The notes under the pieces were generated by a model. That model did not search any database. It was not told the origin of the DNA and saw only the letters and a list, made by a program, of their open reading frames with translations. A stretch of 52,132 nt of DNA, taken from positions 1 to 52,132 of the forward strand of contig DAHWRK010000003.1 of assembly GCA_027339055.1 (NCBI GenBank), given 5' to 3'. Below are positions 16,526 through 25,413 of this stretch, piece by piece (position 1 is the first letter of the stretch; each line of letters begins with the position of its first letter). A program made the position numbers and the translations under genes. Source of the stretch: Microcaldota archaeon. Lineage in GTDB: Archaea > Micrarchaeota > Micrarchaeia > Micrarchaeales > Micrarchaeaceae.

Positions 16526-19500
16526 CCTGGGCGTTTGCCTGCTTGCCAGGTTCTAGAAAACCGCCTGCGCTTCGATGATATCTGGTAGGCGATGATTCCT
16601 GCTATTGCTACAAGTGTAAGCGCAATGCTTATGTCTCCCATGCTGAGGTAATAGCTGCCTACATTAAATGACTCCGAAGTCTGGTTTGGCGCTATCGAAT
16701 AATTGTATTCGTACGTAGCAATAGGGTTAGGAGGGATGCCAAAATATTGAGCACCTTCAGATTCGCATTTAGTTGCTGGATCATAATATTCACAGAATTT
16801 AATGAAAGATAGGTAATTGTTGTAATTTGGGGAAAAGCTCAGCACGGAGTTTGCGATTGATGGCTGCGTATATATCTGCGGCTCGGGGGCCGAGGCGCCG
16901 TAGTACTTCGCGATTATCTGTCCTGTTCCTGTGCCGCAGGCTGTTATCGTGTTAGTGGAGAAACCTCCGGTGCTGTTTGTGGTCACTATGGCCATTAGGC
17001 CGAGCTGTGAAGTTAGTATTCCAGTGCCATTCGTGAATTCCGGCTCGCAGTAGCGGTTGTATGGGACGGCTGCGATATTGCCGATGCCAGTATTTGCAGG
17101 CACCATTGAAGTATCGTTATTGATGCTGCAATCCACCGGAACCGTTATGTTGAGCAGGCTGTGCTTTGGAGGAGGAGGGCAAACCCCTGAACTGTTGTAT
17201 TGCGGATTGTAAGATATCGCGTTCGCCTCGACTGCGCCTGTGCTTCCTTGTATGTACTGGTTTAGAGGGCTTGCCATACTGCAGCTCGCAGAATAGTTGG
17301 CGTCATATGCACATTTTTCGGCATAGGTGTAGTAATCGGCAAGCTGGCTTGAAACTGCCGGACTTTCGGTTGAATTGTAATAGTTGAGCGGGTTGTCGTA
17401 ATACAGGTATATGTCCGAGCCTTTTGGAACAGGGGAAAACTTTTTCGAGTATATCCCGTAAACTTCGCCCGCAGTGCCTGTTATGTTCAGAAGTGTCTGA
17501 TTTGAATTATAGACATTGACTATCGGATTAACGTTAACGTTTATTATCGTAGTGTTGGCTATATCCACATCCATTGGCGCGTATATCGTGTTGTTGAAGG
17601 CGTCCTGAAGCACGTAGAGCAGCCTGTTATAGCCCAGTATGGGCCTGTCCTTGGGAAATGATATCGACATAAGGTCATAATACCTGAAGTATGTAAACTG
17701 CTGGAACAGATTGGTGAAGCTTGTCTCTGAATTGTTTATGTATGTGAATATGTTGTTGCCTGCAAAAACGGTTGGATTTGGTATAAGCGAGTTTGCAGCG
17801 CCATATACCGGGATGTTTGAAGGAGGGTTTACGCTAATGTTCGCTAGCTCGACTGTGGAGTAAGCGTAGCCCGGGTAGTTTTCTCCTCCTGCCGACTGTT
17901 GCACTTCGTATAGGCTGTAGTTGTACATGCGCGAGTAGTTTATTATTTTGGATACAGCCAAGCCTGACGAATTTATGCTCTGGTTTAGCATTATGGAGCC
18001 GAAAAGCCTGTTTGTAAATATGTTATACGCCGTGCTCGGCGGTATGATTGAGTTATTGTCGGAAATGTTAGCATTATAGAACGCGTTTGACAATATGTCC
18101 TTCAGATATGTGGGACCGCCTTCTACTACTGAATTGTATGAAGATTCTGTTACGTTTACCTGAAACGCGGAATAGCCGTTGTAGGTAAATGTACCGCTTT
18201 TCGGAAGAACATTGGTGCAGCCCGACGGATCCGTGCTTATCAGCTGCCATGATTTTGTTACAGTATAAGAGGTATTGTAGGGTATCAGGGCGTAGCCGCC
18301 TATGGAAGAAGTAAGCTTTATGAAGTTCGCTATTGAAGCAGGGGAAGACGTTATGCTTGCCCCTGTTGTTACGAGGCCTGAGCTAAGGCCTGTTCCTGAA
18401 CTGTTGCCGTTTATGTCATTTTCCTTGTTTGTTGCATAGCCGCTTCCGTAGCTGCTTATGCCGCCAGGCAAAAGCGACTCCGAAGCTGTCTGGGCATCGT
18501 AATAATCGTCAGCAGAGCCTTCGCCTAGCACGAATTTTAGAGGGCTCGGAGCGGCAGCGATAGGGGGATACATGCTTGATATGTAGTTGTTTTCCGTGCA
18601 TGGCGATGAGGTTGAAATGTTTATTAGGCATTGGTAAGGCGAATACGCGGAAAGCGATATCTTTGTATAGTTTACCACATGCGGCACGAACCTTAGCAAC
18701 TCAGTATACATAGTTTTACTGTAGAAGAAATTAAACGAGCTAAACTGGTCATGGGTAATCATGTAAACTGTGCCATTGTAGTCCATGTAGAACTCAGTTA
18801 AACCCGGGTTAAATAATGATTGTGTGGATGCCGTAAGATTAATGAACGGGCCTATTGGGTAGTATCCGTTGTAGTTTTTGTTGCTTGAGGGCCCATATTC
18901 GCATTCGGCAATGCAGTATGAGACATATTTGTTGTTTGGGAGCGATATGTTTGCGGACAGGGGCCACCCGTACGGAGGATTTGAAGCGGATGCCGATAGG
19001 TTGCCGCCTAGCAGCTGTATTAGCTGGGCTTGTGATGCGTTTAGCATCAAATCATTGTAATGCTGGCCGTCTATCGGGATTTCTGTGCCGTTGGGGAAGA
19101 ATACACGCAGCATAAGTATATTGGACTCCAAGCCGTTTGCCACAAAGACCCAATCATCAACCACATATAGCAAATCTCCAGAATCGAAAATTGCAATTGG
19201 ATGATGGTATGAGCTATAATCTATTGAATTTGAAGCGCCAGCATATGCAGCGGCAACCGTAGCGCTCCCGAAAGGACCCCCGTGCGCAAGGTACGATGTT
19301 ATATTTAGATTGTATGCGAGATTCGAATATGACAGGCTTATGTTCTGCTCGTATGTGAGCGAATTGGAAGAGAACATCGCTATATTTGGATATGATGCAT
19401 TTGACAAGTACAGGAACTGTCCGCCCGGAGTCGTGGCCAGATCTGTTGGAGCATTTGGAAAGCCGTAGTCGCTGGATTGTGAGGGTTTAGCTACTACGGC

Positions 19501-22500
19501 TGTGCCGTTGACGAAATACGAGGCAAGTTCCAAATTAGCCACAGTTTGGGATACGTAGTTGATAGTCTGAGTAGTTTCGTATAACCCAGCCAAAAATATG
19601 TCACCCGAATAGTCAGAGGTCATATATGTGGGTATAAATCCGTTTAGCTTTGACCCTGAGCCGCCGTTACATTCATTTGCAAAGTTTATGGCCCATTGGA
19701 AGCACAAGTTTGTGGTGCTGCTTGACATCTCTGTAATGTTCGTTATGTAGAATGTTTGGCTTTGCTCCGCAAGCGAATCTTTCCAGTAAGTTTTCCATGC
19801 AGAAACCCAAAGCGAATTTGTAGAGTAAGGCGAGTCCGCAGTAACAGAATTTACTGCGAAATTGGGCTGTATGTTGCTCAGATTGTAGTAGCCAAGCGGT
19901 ATCGACCTTATCGAAAAGAAAGACGTAGCAGTACTTGATGAAAATAAACCACTAGAAGAAGTGTGATTTATCAAATATACATAATCGTTTGGAGTCGCAT
20001 AAGCGAACGACGGGGAGTTTATCTGTCCGGACTTGAAAATCCCCACAGGGTTTTTTAGAAGCGAAGACAGGGGATTCGCGCTGCTGGTTTCTGGTCCCTG
20101 CTGTTTTGAGTTTAAGGCACTTACAAAATTGGAATTGGGGTCGTCGAACGCAGCATTTGAGGTAAACGACACCTCAGAATACGGGTATTCCACAAAATAG
20201 TCATTAAGGCCGGAAATATTCGACGCGAAAAACGAAGAGCCCACGTGAAGGCCGTAGGGCTCAAGGGCATTTGGATTCAGATAATTGTAGGGGCTGTACA
20301 TGTCATATGACTCATTAAGGTATCTTGCCCTTCCGTTCAAGTCGCTGACGGTAGCAGGTGCCGAGAAGTTGTAAAGCAGGTAGGGTATTGCAGCCACCTC
20401 GGAGAAATGGAGCTGCGAAGATGGTATCGCATAAGCCACGTAGTTGTACAAGCACCCCGGCGGGCTGTCGCAGCCGGCGAGAGGATCAAACCCTTCAAAG
20501 CTTGCTGTAGCGACAAGATAATCGTTTGCGTATTTGTTTACGCCGTGTACCATATCGTTGGCAGTGTATACGTAGGATGTGTGACCTTGGCAGCTGCCAA
20601 TAATGCAGCCAGAGCCTCCCGGCTGTATCGAATTGCCATAATAAAATGAAGCAGAGCTCGATACCAGATTAGGACTGGATGAGGAGCTAAAACTGCAGCT
20701 GCTCCCACCATATGCGCCCCCATCCCAAAACAGCCATTGGGCGCACCCGGTTCCAGCATGTTCGGTGCTAGAAGTTTCAGCAACCGAGCCATTAGGAAAT
20801 ACTATCCTCTGCGGCAATTTGTGCGGCAGGTTTACAGGTATGGGTATCTTCTGGTTGTTTATGCTTTTGAAGTCGACAGACTCGGAATAGGTGTAATTGT
20901 ACAAGCAGTTGTTGGAGTTGTTGTAGTATTGCAGGAATGGGAACGTGCTGCCCTGTTTGGGGAACTGCCTGTTGTTCTGAGAAAGGCTGGATATCTGGCT
21001 GCTCGTTAGCTTGCTGAAGTTCGCGAACTCTAGCGTCCACGTCCATACTCCCGATTGATTATTAGATTCGGGCTGGTTGAATATGTAAGACTCCGTATTG
21101 TATATATTTGATATGGCATAGGTCGAATTCATCATCCGGGTAGAACCTACATAGCCAAGATTTGAAACAGTGAGGATTCCTGGATCCGTAGCCGTCAACA
21201 CCGTTGTGGAGTTTGCTATCTGGTTTTTGCTCCATGTGACCGTGGTATTTATTGTAAGAGTAGTGCTAAGAGGGCTGGAATCTGCAAGGCACCTGTTCCC
21301 GGATATGAATTGCGGCGTGGAGGTATTGAAGTACTCAGCAGTGTAGACAGGATTCGGAGATATGGGGCACGTTATCAGCCATTGTGCGCTCTGCTGCTCG
21401 TAGCTAAGCTGATTTGCAGTTGTGGGCCGGCTTGAGGCAGTACCCTGGGACTGCGGCTGCAACGATCCCCCAAGAGCATCGGGATAAGGAGTTGTTATCG
21501 TAACCTTATTAAGGAAAACGCAGTGCCCGTCTTGTTCGGTATATTCGTTGCCTGGGCCTCCGCAGCCGCTCGGTGGAGGCACTGTAGGCAATGTGCCGTG
21601 TATGAATACGCCATTCCCTCCGTTGCCACCGTTGCCGTTGCCGCCGCTGGTGCCGGTGCCGCCATTTACATTTACTCCTGCGCTATTTATATTTATACCT
21701 GCCGCAGTCGTTATATTAACTACTCCTCCTCCTCCTCCTCCGGCCCCTGCTGGCGTGCCTCCGACACAAGAGCTTGCACCACCGGCATTGCCGCCCTGAG
21801 CGTATATGGTACCAGGTTTTATATAGTTAGGATTTCCTGTGGTTATTTCTATGTAAACAAATCCTCCGCCTCCGCCTCCTCCGGGCCAATTGTCTCCACC
21901 GCTGCCGCTGGAGCCCGCAACACTTATGACACCGTTGTTGATGAACTCGTTGGAAAATATATCTACAATGCCCCCTCCGCTACCGCCATCAGCGGCACAT
22001 GTTCCAAAGTTTGCGCCGCCGCCGCCGCCGCCGCCGTATTTTCCGCCATTTGATTGAGTAAAACCTGTGCTTCCGCCCGAACTGCTCCCTGCGCCTGCGC
22101 CACCTGCTCCGGATGTACCAGCGTTAGCAACGTGAATGCCGTTTCCTCCCGCTCCTCCTATGGCGCCATATGTAACTTTGCTCGTAGCTGCGCCATTATC
22201 CCCATTTCCAGAGTTACCGCAGGCAGAACCACTTCCGCATGAGCCGCCTCCGGCACCTCCTCCTGAGCCTATTATTATCCCATTATTTACTAATTCGGTA
22301 AGCGCATATATCGGATATCCGTTGGTGTCCAAAATAGCGTCTGCTTCCACATAAACATAATAGGCGCAGACTTGGTTTTGCAGTGTATCGACTGGGTTAA
22401 ACGCGTTTTTAGAGGGCTTGAAAGTGACAGTGCTTACAGGATTTGAACAAGATAGAGAAGGAGGAGACATTACTGCCTGGCTTAAATTTGCGGCGGATTT

Positions 22501-22620
22501 AGTTGCGTTTGCAGCATTTTGTGCAGTGCCTTGAGAATACGATATCTGCATTAAAAAAATTAACATTAGGATGGCTAAAACCATATGTATACGTACGGCA
22601 TTTTTTGTGCTTTTATCCAT
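16522..22620 (-). CDS. Giant cell-surface protein with glycine-rich head and C-terminal membrane anchor
   Basis: 2,032 residues from ATG 22620. The ORF-track start at 22644 is a TTG at about the expected transcription start and is less likely. Signal peptide about 9-30 ('IHMVLAILMLIFLMQISYSQG'). Roughly residues 105-360 are an extreme Gly/Ala/Ser/Asn-rich region with poly-Gly runs and short beta-like blocks ('GVISVAGSSG', 'GTIYAQGGNAGG'). A long beta-rich, Asn/Ser/Tyr-rich body follows, with a stretch resembling a beta-propeller blade ('PTDLATTPGGQFLYLSN'). The end is a single TM helix and a basic tail ('SSKRRRFSRTWQAGKRPG'). Dozens of N-x-S/T sequons imply heavy glycosylation. Probably a surface-layer or adhesion component. 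Family not recognised. Confidence 0.85.
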   Translation of the reverse strand: MDKSTKNAVRIHMVLAILMLIFLMQISYSQGTAQNAANATKSAANLSQAVMSPPSLSCSNPVSTVTFKPSKNAFNPVDTLQNQVCAYYVYVEADAILDTNGYPIYALTELVNNGIIIGSGGGAGGGSCGSGSACGNSGNGDNGAATSKVTYGAIGGAGGNGIHVANAGTSGAGGAGAGSSSGGSTGFTQSNGGKYGGGGGGGANFGTCAADGGSGGGIVDIFSNEFINNGVISVAGSSGSGGDNWPGGGGGGGFVYIEITTGNPNYIKPGTIYAQGGNAGGASSCVGGTPAGAGGGGGGVVNITTAAGININSAGVNVNGGTGTSGGNGNGGNGGNGVFIHGTLPTVPPPSGCGGPGNEYTEQDGHCVFLNKVTITTPYPDALGGSLQPQSQGTASSRPTTANQLSYEQQSAQWLITCPISPNPVYTAEYFNTSTPQFISGNRCLADSSPLSTTLTINTTVTWSKNQIANSTTVLTATDPGILTVSNLGYVGSTRMMNSTYAISNIYNTESYIFNQPESNNQSGVWTWTLEFANFSKLTSSQISSLSQNNRQFPKQGSTFPFLQYYNNSNNCLYNYTYSESVDFKSINNQKIPIPVNLPHKLPQRIVFPNGSVAETSSTEHAGTGCAQWLFWDGGAYGGSSCSFSSSSSPNLVSSSASFYYGNSIQPGGSGCIIGSCQGHTSYVYTANDMVHGVNKYANDYLVATASFEGFDPLAGCDSPPGCLYNYVAYAIPSSQLHFSEVAAIPYLLYNFSAPATVSDLNGRARYLNESYDMYSPYNYLNPNALEPYGLHVGSSFFASNISGLNDYFVEYPYSEVSFTSNAAFDDPNSNFVSALNSKQQGPETSSANPLSSLLKNPVGIFKSGQINSPSFAYATPNDYVYLINHTSSSGLFSSSTATSFFSIRSIPLGYYNLSNIQPNFAVNSVTADSPYSTNSLWVSAWKTYWKDSLAEQSQTFYITNITEMSSSTTNLCFQWAINFANECNGGSGSKLNGFIPTYMTSDYSGDIFLAGLYETTQTINYVSQTVANLELASYFVNGTAVVAKPSQSSDYGFPNAPTDLATTPGGQFLYLSNASYPNIAMFSSNSLTYEQNISLSYSNLAYNLNITSYLAHGGPFGSATVAAAYAGASNSIDYSSYHHPIAIFDSGDLLYVVDDWVFVANGLESNILMLRVFFPNGTEIPIDGQHYNDLMLNASQAQLIQLLGGNLSASASNPPYGWPLSANISLPNNKYVSYCIAECEYGPSSNKNYNGYYPIGPFINLTASTQSLFNPGLTEFYMDYNGTVYMITHDQFSSFNFFYSKTMYTELLRFVPHVVNYTKISLSAYSPYQCLINISTSSPCTENNYISSMYPPIAAAPSPLKFVLGEGSADDYYDAQTASESLLPGGISSYGSGYATNKENDINGNSSGTGLSSGLVTTGASITSSPASIANFIKLTSSIGGYALIPYNTSYTVTKSWQLISTDPSGCTNVLPKSGTFTYNGYSAFQVNVTESSYNSVVEGGPTYLKDILSNAFYNANISDNNSIIPPSTAYNIFTNRLFGSIMLNQSINSSGLAVSKIINYSRMYNYSLYEVQQSAGGENYPGYAYSTVELANISVNPPSNIPVYGAANSLIPNPTVFAGNNIFTYINNSETSFTNLFQQFTYFRYYDLMSISFPKDRPILGYNRLLYVLQDAFNNTIYAPMDVDIANTTIINVNVNPIVNVYNSNQTLLNITGTAGEVYGIYSKKFSPVPKGSDIYLYYDNPLNYYNSTESPAVSSQLADYYTYAEKCAYDANYSASCSMASPLNQYIQGSTGAVEANAISYNPQYNSSGVCPPPPKHSLLNITVPVDCSINNDTSMVPANTGIGNIAAVPYNRYCEPEFTNGTGILTSQLGLMAIVTTNSTGGFSTNTITACGTGTGQIIAKYYGASAPEPQIYTQPSIANSVLSFSPNYNNYLSFIKFCEYYDPATKCESEGAQYFGIPPNPIATYEYNYSIAPNQTSESFNVGSYYLSMGDISIALTLVAIAGIIAYQISSKRRRFSRTWQAGKRPG

Positions 22621-22659
22621 CACATGCACTTTTGCTCTTTTCAAGATTGCTGTTTTAAA

Positions 22660-22672
22660 TTATTTAAATATA
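22660..22672 (-). promoter_or_regulatory. TATA box of the giant surface protein gene
   Basis: Minus strand TATATTTAAATAA, centred about 45 bases before ATG 22620 and predicting a leader of about 20 bases. No GGTG-type ribosome site is visible in that leader. Confidence 0.55.
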
Positions 22673-22691
22673 TCCAAAGGGCATTTTTACA

Positions 22692-23480
22692 TCAGAGCAT
22701 AGATGAGGCTGCGTTGCAGCTTTTCAGAAGGTCTTCAGGAGTAAGCTTGAAAACCCTGTTTTCCCCTAATTCCAGCGACGATGCAATTTCAACCGCCCTT
22801 GAATGAGTTATGCCGAGCGCCTCGCGCGAGTCTATAAGCGCGTTTCGAAGGCTTTTTTTCTTGTGCTCCATTACGAGCGATATAATCTTCAGAACCTTTT
22901 GAGATATTTCCATCTCTTTGGGCTTTAGGTATACCAGCGTGGAGTCGACGCGCGGCACAGGGTAGAAATTGTTGCGGGGCACTCTCATCATTATATAGGC
23001 GTAGAACATCAGTGATGTGGTCACGCTTAGCTTGGAGTACTTCTTGGTATCTGGTTTTGCCAGCATGTGCTCTGCAAACTCCTCCTGCACGCAGAGAAGA
23101 GCCTCAATCCTGTATTTAGCTAGCCACGATATTGTCTTGCTTGACAGATTGTACGGGATGTTTGAAACCATTATGTCACATCCGTCGAAGATGGAATCGG
23201 GCTGCTTGAAGAAGTCGCCGTTTATCAGCGTCAGGTTGTCGAATTTGAGCTCTTCCGAAAGCACGTTGTAAAGCCTCGCGTCGCGCTCCACAGCAACTAC
23301 GCGCTTGGCCCTGGCGCAAAGCCTGGCAGTAAGTATGCCAAGGCCCGGGCCCAGCTCAACTACGGAACGCCCGGAGGCATATTCGGCTTCCGAATCTGCT
23401 ATAGCCTCATTTACCATGAAGTTCTGCCCTAGCTTCCTGTTTGCGCGCAGGGCCTTTATCCTTTCTATTGTTGGGTTCAT
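22692..23480 (-). CDS. rsmA: 16S rRNA dimethyladenosine transferase KsgA/Dim1 (RsmA)
   Basis: About 262 residues. It dimethylates two adjacent adenosines in the 3' terminal helix of 16S rRNA using SAM. Diagnostic segments: N-terminal 'RKLGQNFMVNEAI', SAM motif 'VVELGPGLGILTARL', acidic 'VAVERDARL', motif IV 'VSNIPYNLSSKTI', and 'VPRNNFYPVPRVDSTLVYL'. Length is normal. I prefer ATG 23480 (MNPTIERIK), as TATA-like sequence lies about 26 bases upstream. ATG 23489 adds three residues. It is divergent from tRNA-Thr(GGT), with which it shares a short AT-rich promoter region. Confidence 0.96.
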   Translation of the reverse strand: MNPTIERIKALRANRKLGQNFMVNEAIADSEAEYASGRSVVELGPGLGILTARLCARAKRVVAVERDARLYNVLSEELKFDNLTLINGDFFKQPDSIFDGCDIMVSNIPYNLSSKTISWLAKYRIEALLCVQEEFAEHMLAKPDTKKYSKLSVTTSLMFYAYIMMRVPRNNFYPVPRVDSTLVYLKPKEMEISQKVLKIISLVMEHKKKSLRNALIDSREALGITHSRAVEIASSLELGENRVFKLTPEDLLKSCNAASSML

Positions 23481-23494
23481 TTGAAACATAGGGA

Positions 23495-23512
23495 TTTTAT
23501 ACGTTTATAGCT
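23495..23512. promoter_or_regulatory. Divergent promoter region rsmA / tRNA-Thr(GGT)
   Basis: TTTTATACGTTTATAGC contains TATA-like cores on both strands (TATAAAC and GTATAAAA on minus). Distance is about 26 bases to rsmA ATG 23480 and 25-35 bases to the tRNA 5' end. Confidence 0.45.
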
Positions 23513-23533
23513 AAAAAATAATGCATCAAGCAT

Positions 23534-23607
23534 GCCTCGGTAGCTCAGCATGGTAGAGCGTCTGCATGGTAAGCAGAAGGCCGAGGGTTCAAATCCCTCT
23601 CGAGGCT
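23534..23607 (+). tRNA. tRNA-Thr (GGT)
   Basis: 74-base cloverleaf: acceptor GCCTCGG/TCGAGGC with U73 as in archaeal tRNA-Thr, D-stem GCTC/GAGC, anticodon arm TCTGC-ATGGTAA-GCAGA with anticodon GGT, T-arm GAGGG-TTCAAAT-CCCTC. No intron. CCA is not encoded. Outside the anticodon arm and variable loop it is nearly identical to tRNA-Thr(CGT) at 36315. Confidence 0.96.
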
Positions 23608-23629
23608 ATGCACAACCATTCCGCAAGAG

Positions 23630-23637
23630 TATTTAAG
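23630..23637 (+). promoter_or_regulatory. TATA box for the GalT-like gene
   Basis: TATTTAAG, centred 25 bases before ATG 23659, predicts a leaderless mRNA and rules out the ORF-track start at 23566, which lies inside the tRNA. Confidence 0.6.
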
Positions 23638-23658
23638 GGTTCCTTACCTATATCATTG

Positions 23659-24699
23659 ATGTGCATGGATTCGAAAAAAGAGGGCAAAAATCCAGATGTT
23701 GAAGAAACTATTCCTAAAAACCCATTCGAATACGGAGAGATAAGAACAGACTATAGGACAGGGTGCTTGTCTATTTTTGCCTTAGCGAGAAAGGACAGGC
23801 CCATAGACCACATCACCAAAGAAATCGTAGAAGACAAAGGCAGGGAGTACTGCCCGTTCGAACCGGAAAAATACGAGCTTAACAAAACGTTTTTTGAAAT
23901 AGGCAATCCTTGGAGGGTAAGGGTGATATACAACAAGTATCCCATTTTGGAGCACAGGGCCGCCAATATACATGATGATGATGATGGGATATTTGAGAGG
24001 TCTCCAAACTACGGGTACAGCTTCGTCATAATAGATACGCGAGAACACGTCAAGAGGTTCGAGCAATTTTCCAATGGCGAAATTGAAGAGCTTGCCAGCG
24101 CCATGGCAGAGACGGAAAGGAGGACTTTCCTTGACAAAGATATAAATTTTGTCTACCTCAACAAGAACTTTGGCAGAAAAAGCAGCGGCACTTTATCCCA
24201 TTCGCACTGGCAGACGATTGGATTTGCCGAAATAAAAGGCATAATGGAGATGAGGCTAGAGAAAGTAAAAGAATTTAAGAGCAAGAACAACTCCTGCCTT
24301 CTTGAACATGCAATTGAAAAGGAACAAGAAAGGATGATTTTTGAAGACGAAGACGTGGCTGCTTTTGCGCCTTTCGCGCAGCTGTATACCGGTGAAACGG
24401 TAGTCATGCCAAAAAGGCACGTAAGCGCACTCAGCGAATTGAGCGATCGGGAATTGGCCCACATTTTGTCAGTGTGCAATAAAATAGTATTTGCCAACAG
24501 CGCATATTTCGGAACCCATCCGTATAACATACTGGGTTACAGCCTTAAATACGAGAACGATTTTCATTTTTACATCGAGGTGACGCCGAGAATATCCGAT
24601 ATAGGGCCCATGCAGATGCTAGGTTATTACGGCAGCAGCATAATGCCAGAGGATTACGCAATTGGAATAAGAAAAATAATTAAAGACCAGAAATTATGA
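23659..24699 (+). CDS. galT: Galactose-1-phosphate uridylyltransferase-like protein (HIT superfamily)
   Basis: 346 residues from ATG 23659. ATG 23665 is nearly equivalent, while the track start at 23566 runs through the tRNA. GalT transfers UMP between UDP-glucose and galactose-1-phosphate via a His-linked intermediate. Visible motifs: 'YCPFEPEKYE' where GalT usually has CPFCPG, 'VRVIYNKYPIL', and the nucleotidyl-His site 'GTLSHSHWQTIG' (H-x-H-x-Q), then a second HIT-like half with 'TVVMPKRHVSALSEL' and 'NDFHFYIEVTPRI'. One zinc Cys is replaced by Glu, so the metal site may differ. A related ADP-glucose or ATP adenylyltransferase activity is possible. Could supply sugars for surface glycans. 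Confidence 0.85.
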   Translation: MCMDSKKEGKNPDVEETIPKNPFEYGEIRTDYRTGCLSIFALARKDRPIDHITKEIVEDKGREYCPFEPEKYELNKTFFEIGNPWRVRVIYNKYPILEHRAANIHDDDDGIFERSPNYGYSFVIIDTREHVKRFEQFSNGEIEELASAMAETERRTFLDKDINFVYLNKNFGRKSSGTLSHSHWQTIGFAEIKGIMEMRLEKVKEFKSKNNSCLLEHAIEKEQERMIFEDEDVAAFAPFAQLYTGETVVMPKRHVSALSELSDRELAHILSVCNKIVFANSAYFGTHPYNILGYSLKYENDFHFYIEVTPRISDIGPMQMLGYYGSSIMPEDYAIGIRKIIKDQKL

Positions 24700-24711
24700 G
24701 ATTAAACCTTT

Positions 24712-25029
24712 CTATTTTTCTGTCCTTATAAATGAAACTGCATATGGAGAGGAATAAGTCTGGACAAGAAGGCCGCTGGATTCTCTCGTCATCTTTATCC
24801 CGTCAATTGAAGCGCTTCCGGCAAGATCCGCATACAATACGGAAGAATTGGCATGCGTTTCTGCCACGATACTGCTTGAATATGCGAACGCTTCGATATA
24901 GGCAATGTTTTCATATGCTTTCGTGTTGTTTAACGCTGAGCCCTGCGAATGCATTATCGCAACCGCATGCGTTACCAGCATGGCTATTACCACAGAGGTG
25001 GCAAGCACACCAAGGCCAAAAAGCGACAT
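24712..25029 (-). CDS. Small pilin-like membrane protein, last gene of pilus operon 2
   Basis: 105 residues with one N-terminal hydrophobic helix ('GLGVLATSVVIAMLVTHAVAIM') and a Ser/Ala/Tyr-rich exposed domain. The G-LG stretch before the helix might be a prepilin cleavage site, but the usual Gln and Glu are absent. It starts directly after the stop of the 127-residue gene upstream (25030), so it is cotranscribed. Probably a minor pilin or TadE/TadF-like component, assigned mainly by operon position and shape. Ends 12 bases from the convergent GalT gene. Confidence 0.68.
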   Translation of the reverse strand: MSLFGLGVLATSVVIAMLVTHAVAIMHSQGSALNNTKAYENIAYIEAFAYSSSIVAETHANSSVLYADLAGSASIDGIKMTRESSGLLVQTYSSPYAVSFIRTEK

Positions 25030-25413
25030 TCAACCACACATTTTGACGCACATAAAGCCCGTCCCATTGTCTTCTACGGCTATGCAATAGTTTTTTACGT
25101 AGTTGCAATTGGATACTTGGCCAATGGCGGTATGATGCTCGCCTACGCTTATGCTCAAGCCGCGTAGACCGTAAACCCGCATAGTGTCGTTTATTGTAGC
25201 TTCGCATAAAGAAGAATAAGTTCCCGAATCAATGCAGGCATGCATTGACTGGTTGTTCTCGTATACGAAAACCATGCTGAATAACGCCGGGCCAAGCTGG
25301 CTGGGAAATTGGGATGGCTCCTCGGATGCCGGAATGAATACCGAATATGCTGCTGAGAAAAGCAGCACCATGCAAATCACAGATTCCAGAATTGCGAGCT
25401 GTGCCTTCATCAA
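25030..25413 (-). CDS. Pilin-like protein with class III-type signal, Cys-rich
   Basis: 127 residues. The N-terminus 'MMKAQLAILESVICMVLLFSAAYSV' fits the archaeal prepilin pattern: a basic residue, A then Q, Glu at the fifth position after cleavage and a hydrophobic helix. The exposed part has six cysteines ('HACIDSGTYSSLC', 'CNYVKNYC', 'FMCVKMCG'), which may form disulfides outside the cell. Start and stop both touch their neighbours (4-base overlap with the 441-residue gene). Inferred minor pilin of system 2. Confidence 0.75.
   Translation of the reverse strand: MMKAQLAILESVICMVLLFSAAYSVFIPASEEPSQFPSQLGPALFSMVFVYENNQSMHACIDSGTYSSLCEATINDTMRVYGLRGLSISVGEHHTAIGQVSNCNYVKNYCIAVEDNGTGFMCVKMCG

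Noticed and set aside
21523-22053. 176- and 83-residue plus-strand ORFs opposite the Gly-rich region
   Set aside because: Pure shadows of GGN codons, which read as Pro/Ala/Cys-rich peptides on the other strand. The minus-strand gene is clear.
23566-23658. Start of the GalT-like ORF inside tRNA-Thr
   Set aside because: Would translate half a tRNA. A TATA box at 23630 places the start at 23659 or 23665.
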